Shown here in pieces: positions 60,460 through 64,000 of a DNA stretch of 64,000 nucleotides. Source of the DNA: Palsa-892 sp035556215 (GTDB lineage Bacteria > Pseudomonadota > Alphaproteobacteria > Rhizobiales > Xanthobacteraceae). Numbering within the stretch: the first letter of the stretch is position 1; each line of letters begins with the position of its first letter. Both the position numbers and the translations under genes were made by a program. The stretch spans positions 62,001 through 126,000 of the forward strand of contig DATMFI010000020.1 in NCBI GenBank assembly GCA_035556215.1. Reading direction: 5' to 3'. The notes under the pieces were generated by a model. It searched no databases and had not been told where the DNA came from. It worked only from the letters and a program-made list of their open reading frames with translations.

Positions 60460-62769
60460 GTGCCCAAAAATCCCAAGAATCCCAAAAAACCAAAACAATC
60501 CGCGGTCCCGAACCGCGAAGAACTCATTGCTTTCATCAAGCAGCGCGGGGGCAAAGTTTCCAAGCGCGATATCGCGCGCGCCTTCCGCCTCGATTCGGCT
60601 GCCAGAGCCGAATTGAAAGCCGCACTGCGCGAATTGCGCACCGAAGGCGAACTCAGTCAGCGCCGGCGGCGCTTCAATGTTGCAGGTCATCTTCCCGCTG
60701 TCGTGCTGGCCGAAATCGCCGGCCGCGACGACGATGGCGATTTGATCGCCGAACCCGCCGAATGGGATCGTGCCGCTCACGGCTCGCCGCCGAAGATCCG
60801 CCTCGTTTTCAACCGCCGTGCCAAGGCCGGTCCCGCCCCCGGCATCGGCGATCGTGTGCTTCTTCGCACTCACGCCGCGCGCGAAATCGAGGATGGCGTG
60901 ACTCACGAAGGCAGCGTCCTCAAGGTCATCGACAAGGCCGCGGTTCAACTGCTCGGCATCTTCCGCGCCCGGCCCAACGCACCGGCGCGGCTCGTGCCGG
61001 TCGACAAGAAAAGCCTCGGCCGTGAAATCGAAATCCTGCCCGGCGCCGAGAACGGTGCGCAGGACGGCGATCTTGTCAGCGCCGAACTTGCAAGCAAGCG
61101 CGCCTATGGCCTGCCGCAGGCGCGCGTGCGCGAAAAGCTCGGCTCGCTGAAATCCGAACGCGCCGTCAGCCTGATCGCGATCCACGCCCACGGCATACCG
61201 AATGTCTTCCAGCGCGACACGCTCGCCGAAGCCGAGCGCGCCGGACACGCGACGCTGAAAGGCCGCGAGGACTGGCGCCACCTTCCCCTCGTCACCATCG
61301 ATCCGCCCGATGCCAAGGATCATGACGATGCGGTGTTCGCCGAAGCCGATCCCGATCCGAACAACAAGGGCGGCCACATCGTCACCGTCGCCATTGCCGA
61401 CGTCGCGCATTACGTGACCCCCGGTTCGGCTCTCGACCGAACCGCGTTAGAGCGCGGCAATTCGGTTTATTTCCCTGACCGCGTCGTGCCGATGCTGCCT
61501 GAAGCGATTTCGAACGATCTTTGTTCGCTGCGCGAAAAAGTCGACCGCCCCGCGCTCGCCGCCCGCATGGTCATCTCGCATGATGGCCGGAAACTGAAAC
61601 ACAGCTTCCACCGCATCATGATGAAGTCCGCGGCCAAGCTCTCCTACCGGCAGGCGCAGGATGCGCTGGACGGCAAGCCGGACGACGCAACCGGCCCCTT
61701 GATGGAGCGCGTGCTCAATCCGCTATTCGCTGCTTATCAAGCGCTCGCCAAAGCGCGCGACGCGCGCCAGCCGCTTGCGCTCGACATCCCCGAGCGCAAG
61801 CTCGTACTCAAGCCCGACGGTACGCTCGACCGCGTCATCACGCCTGAGCGCATGGAGACGCAGAAGCTCATCGAGGAATACATGATCCTCGCCAATGTCG
61901 CGTCCGCCGAAACCTGCGAGCAGCATCGCGTGCCATTGCTTTATCGCGTTCACGACGCGCCCGCGCTTGAAAAGGTCGCGTCGCTCCGCGAATTCCTGCA
62001 GACCATCGGCCAAAGCCTTTCGAAATCGAATGTGCTGCGCCCCGGCGACTTCAACCGTATCCTCGATCGCTTCAAGGGGAAGGATACCGAGCGCCTCGTG
62101 CATGAGGTTGTGCTGCGCAGCCAGGCGCAGGCCGAATATGCTTCCATCAACTATGGCCATTTCGGCTTGCAGCTGAAACGCTACGCCCACTTCACTTCGC
62201 CAATCCGCCGTTACGCCGATCTGATCGTGCACCGCGCGATCATCCGCGCGCTCGGCCTCGGCAAGGATGGCTTGCCCGACGTGCCGCCGGAAGCGCTCGC
62301 TGAAATCGGCGCCAAAATTTCCGCGACCGAGCGCCGCGCCATGGCCGCTGAGCGCGAAACCGTCGATCGCCTGGTCGCCCATTTCCTCGCCGATCGCGTC
62401 GGGGCGACATTCCAGGGACGCATATCAGGTGTGACGCGCGCGGGCCTCTTCGTGAAGTTGGACGAGACCGGAGCCGACGGCTTTGTTCCCGCGCGCACCA
62501 TCGGCGCCGATTTCTATCGTTTCGACGAGCGCCATCACGCACTGATTGGCGAAAGAACGCGGGAAGCCTATCGTCTTGGCGACCGCATAGAGGTGAAACT
62601 CGTCGAAGCGATTCCGGTGGCTGGCGCGCTCCGCTTCGAGATCCTATCTGAAGGACGCTACGATATCGGCCGCCGCGGCGGAAAGTCGGCATTGCCCCCG
62701 CGTTCCGAGCGGCCTAAAGGAAAGCGTCACAAGCAGCGCCGTCATCAGCGGCACGGAAAGCGCAAATGA
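60460..62769 (+). CDS. rnr: Ribonuclease R
   Basis: A 769-residue 3'-5' exoribonuclease. N-terminal winged helix (REELIAFIKQRGGKVSKRDI), cold-shock-like domains, the RNB catalytic core with VTIDPPDAKDHDDAVFAEA (metal-binding Asp cluster), AHYVTPGSALDRTALERGNS, and a C-terminal S1 domain (FQGRISGVTRAGLFVKLDE), then a basic tail. It degrades structured RNA and, with SmpB/tmRNA, faulty mRNAs. It starts at a GTG with an upstream A-rich run. It overlaps the DUF983 gene by 4 bp. Confidence 0.96.
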   Translation: MPKNPKNPKKPKQSAVPNREELIAFIKQRGGKVSKRDIARAFRLDSAARAELKAALRELRTEGELSQRRRRFNVAGHLPAVVLAEIAGRDDDGDLIAEPAEWDRAAHGSPPKIRLVFNRRAKAGPAPGIGDRVLLRTHAAREIEDGVTHEGSVLKVIDKAAVQLLGIFRARPNAPARLVPVDKKSLGREIEILPGAENGAQDGDLVSAELASKRAYGLPQARVREKLGSLKSERAVSLIAIHAHGIPNVFQRDTLAEAERAGHATLKGREDWRHLPLVTIDPPDAKDHDDAVFAEADPDPNNKGGHIVTVAIADVAHYVTPGSALDRTALERGNSVYFPDRVVPMLPEAISNDLCSLREKVDRPALAARMVISHDGRKLKHSFHRIMMKSAAKLSYRQAQDALDGKPDDATGPLMERVLNPLFAAYQALAKARDARQPLALDIPERKLVLKPDGTLDRVITPERMETQKLIEEYMILANVASAETCEQHRVPLLYRVHDAPALEKVASLREFLQTIGQSLSKSNVLRPGDFNRILDRFKGKDTERLVHEVVLRSQAQAEYASINYGHFGLQLKRYAHFTSPIRRYADLIVHRAIIRALGLGKDGLPDVPPEALAEIGAKISATERRAMAAERETVDRLVAHFLADRVGATFQGRISGVTRAGLFVKLDETGADGFVPARTIGADFYRFDERHHALIGERTREAYRLGDRIEVKLVEAIPVAGALRFEILSEGRYDIGRRGGKSALPPRSERPKGKRHKQRRHQRHGKRK

Positions 62770-63173
62770 ACACACCCGATACGATGAAATTTCCGGCAGC
62801 CAGCGAGCGATCCTTACTGCCTTCCATGTGGCGCGGTTTCCTTGGCCGCTGCCCCCATTGCGGCGAAGGCAAGATGTTCCGCAAATTCCTGAAGGTCGTC
62901 GATCGCTGCGAAGTCTGCGGCGAAGAACTGCATCATCATCGCGCCGATGACGCTCCGGCTTATTTCGTCATCGCCATCGTCGGCCATGTCGTCGTGGCGC
63001 TCGCCTTCATCGTCGAAGTCGCGTTCTGGCCGCCGCTTTGGGTTTCGCTTCTGTTGTGGTTGCCGCTCACGCTGATCCTGGCGATTGGGCTTCTCCAGCC
63101 GATCAAGGGTGCGCTCGTCGGCCTGCAGTGGTCTTACCGCATGCATGGGTTCGATCCGGGTTACAAGGATTGA
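62766..63173 (+). CDS. DUF983 membrane protein with zinc ribbon
   Basis: A 135-residue protein. N-terminal zinc-ribbon (RCPHCGEGKMFRKFLKVVDR, then CEVCGEELHHH) followed by two membrane helices (YFVIAIVGHVVVALAFIVEV and SLLLWLPLTLILAIGLL). The DUF983 family is of unknown function but is common next to rnr and Nudix genes in Hyphomicrobiales. It overlaps rnr by 4 bp, so it is translationally coupled. Confidence 0.9.
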   Translation: MNTPDTMKFPAASERSLLPSMWRGFLGRCPHCGEGKMFRKFLKVVDRCEVCGEELHHHRADDAPAYFVIAIVGHVVVALAFIVEVAFWPPLWVSLLLWLPLTLILAIGLLQPIKGALVGLQWSYRMHGFDPGYKD

Positions 63174-63182
63174 CGCGCAGCG

Positions 63183-63923
63183 ATGAGCGATCATTCGGAG
63201 CGCGTGAAATATCTCACGCGCAGCGAACCAAAGATGCGCGGCCCCTATCAGCGTCCGCGCGATGCCGCGACGCTGATCCTGCTCGATTATTCCGGCTCTG
63301 AACCGAAAATCCTGCTCGGCAAGCGGCATGAAGGCCACGTCTTCATGCCCGGCATGTTCGTCTTCCCCGGCGGCCGCCTCGATCCCGAAGATCGCCGGAT
63401 GAAATTTTGCGGTGCGCTCGATCCGGTGAGCGAGCGCCGCATGCTCGCGCGCTGGTCGAAGCCCAGCAAGGCGCGCATCAACGCGCTCGCGCTCGCGGCG
63501 ATCCGCGAAACTTCGGAGGAAACCGGCATCCTACTCGGTGCGAACGGCGAAGTACCCGCCGCGCCCTCACCCGGCTGGCAGCCCTTCGCCGACGCCGCGC
63601 TCATGCCGGACCTTTCCGCGCTCAAGTTCTTCGCCCGCGCCATCACGCCGCCTGGCCGCAAGCGCCGCTTCGATACACGCTTCTTCGTCGCCGACCGCCG
63701 CGCCGCCAAGCTCGAGCGCCCCGGTGCCGCCGGCCCCGACAGCGAATTCGTCGAATTGCGGTGGATGACCTGCGCCGAGGCCCGCGCCGGGGAGACGCCC
63801 AACATCACCAAAGTGATCATCGAGGAAATCGAATTGCGGCTGAAAGCCGGCTTTTCCGACAGCATCCCGGCATCGTTTTTCTACTTCAAAAACGGCCGGT
63901 TCCGGCGCGAGGAGCTGATCTGA
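63183..63923 (+). CDS. Nudix hydrolase
   Basis: A 246-residue protein. The Nudix box is seen as NALALAAIRETSEETGILLG (REXXEEXG core), preceded by FVFPGGRLDPEDRRM, which places it in the larger Nudix subgroup with a second domain (about 150-240) ending in YFKNGRFRREELI. It probably hydrolyses a nucleoside-diphosphate-linked compound such as a CoA derivative or NDP-sugar. It is 9 bp after the DUF983 gene. Confidence 0.88.
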   Translation: MSDHSERVKYLTRSEPKMRGPYQRPRDAATLILLDYSGSEPKILLGKRHEGHVFMPGMFVFPGGRLDPEDRRMKFCGALDPVSERRMLARWSKPSKARINALALAAIRETSEETGILLGANGEVPAAPSPGWQPFADAALMPDLSALKFFARAITPPGRKRRFDTRFFVADRRAAKLERPGAAGPDSEFVELRWMTCAEARAGETPNITKVIIEEIELRLKAGFSDSIPASFFYFKNGRFRREELI

Positions 63924-63935
63924 GCCCTCTGGATC

Positions 63936-63986
63936 GAGCAGGATCTCATCTCCCGACACCGCTCCGCACCTTTCGGGATCGTGCTC
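63936..63986. repeat. Dispersed intergenic palindromic repeat, Bradyrhizobium type
   Basis: GAGCAGGATC at one end and GATCGTGCTC at the other form a 10-bp arm pair with one mismatch; the centre includes CTTTCGGGATCGTG on the plus strand. On the minus strand it begins GAGCACGATCCCGAAAGGTG, the pattern of the repeat found after many genes in this family of bacteria. It lies 13 bp after the Nudix stop and may act as a terminator. The identification of the repeat family is from memory. Confidence 0.6.
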
Positions 63987-64000
63987 CAGCTTGACTTCCG

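Noticed and set aside
1..64000. CRISPR arrays, rRNA genes, insertion sequences
   Set aside because: No regularly spaced repeats, no rRNA-like sequence and no transposase motif were seen in the window.

Overview
The window looks like a chromosomal segment of an alphaproteobacterium of the Hyphomicrobiales (Rhizobiales), probably near Nitrobacteraceae/Xanthobacteraceae. The reasons are the rpoZ-rsh-pdxJ-acpS-lepB order, the dapA-smpB pair, the Bradyrhizobium-type porin, a DUF2585/UPF0314 protein, the pyrB-plsY-dprA-topA-rnr order and a dispersed intergenic repeat of the type common in these genomes. The genus cannot be fixed from sequence reading alone.

Layout. 1-4.2 kb (minus): lepB start, acpS, pdxJ, rsh, rpoZ (stringent response, cofactor and lipid-carrier housekeeping). 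4.5-6.2 kb: a NYN-domain protein, a family-5 uracil-DNA glycosylase and a broken DUF3775 gene. 6.2-8.6 kb (minus): peroxiredoxin, VOC protein, smpB, dapA. 8.8-17.9 kb: lytic transglycosylase, two different TPR-glycosyltransferase proteins, an alpha/beta hydrolase, a porin with a long leader, and tRNA-Ser(GCU). 17.9-20.5 kb: an OFA-family MFS transporter with its 40-residue small subunit and a LysR regulator. 20.6-28.4 kb: Sel1-like protein, two GSTs, a LysM lipoprotein hydrolase, a GT39-type membrane glycosyltransferase, gatB and lrgAB. 28.4-34 kb: patatin lipoprotein, chorismate mutase, gatA, gatC, Dps-like ferritin, DUF2585 and UPF0173. 34.2-40.4 kb: Na/Pi symporter, ruvX, AidB-like acyl-CoA dehydrogenase, an aspartate carbamoyltransferase fused to a PyrI-type zinc domain, and plsY. 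55.8-64 kb: 3' part of dprA, topA, a KTSC protein, rnr, a DUF983 protein and a Nudix hydrolase.

The main discovery is a 15.1-kb integrated element at 40640-55784. It sits inside dprA after about 24 codons. The native dprA start is at 40576 and the rest of the gene begins at 55778. Both ends share the 7-bp core CTGACGA, and joining the ends at this core restores an uninterrupted DprA frame. The element encodes a P4-type tyrosine integrase, an AlpA-like protein, a replication-type protein, a terminase pair, portal, MuF-like head protein, tape measure and a frameshifted tail-type protein. I see no major capsid, head-completion, lysis or CI-like repressor gene. Its packaging operon appears to start from a promoter whose -35 box lies inside an alphaproteobacterial LexA box (GTTC-N7-GTTC). 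Its left end carries small genes of mostly unknown function, including a membrane DUF6680 protein. The element is either a decayed prophage or an SOS-responsive satellite-like element that disables the host's transformation gene while resident.
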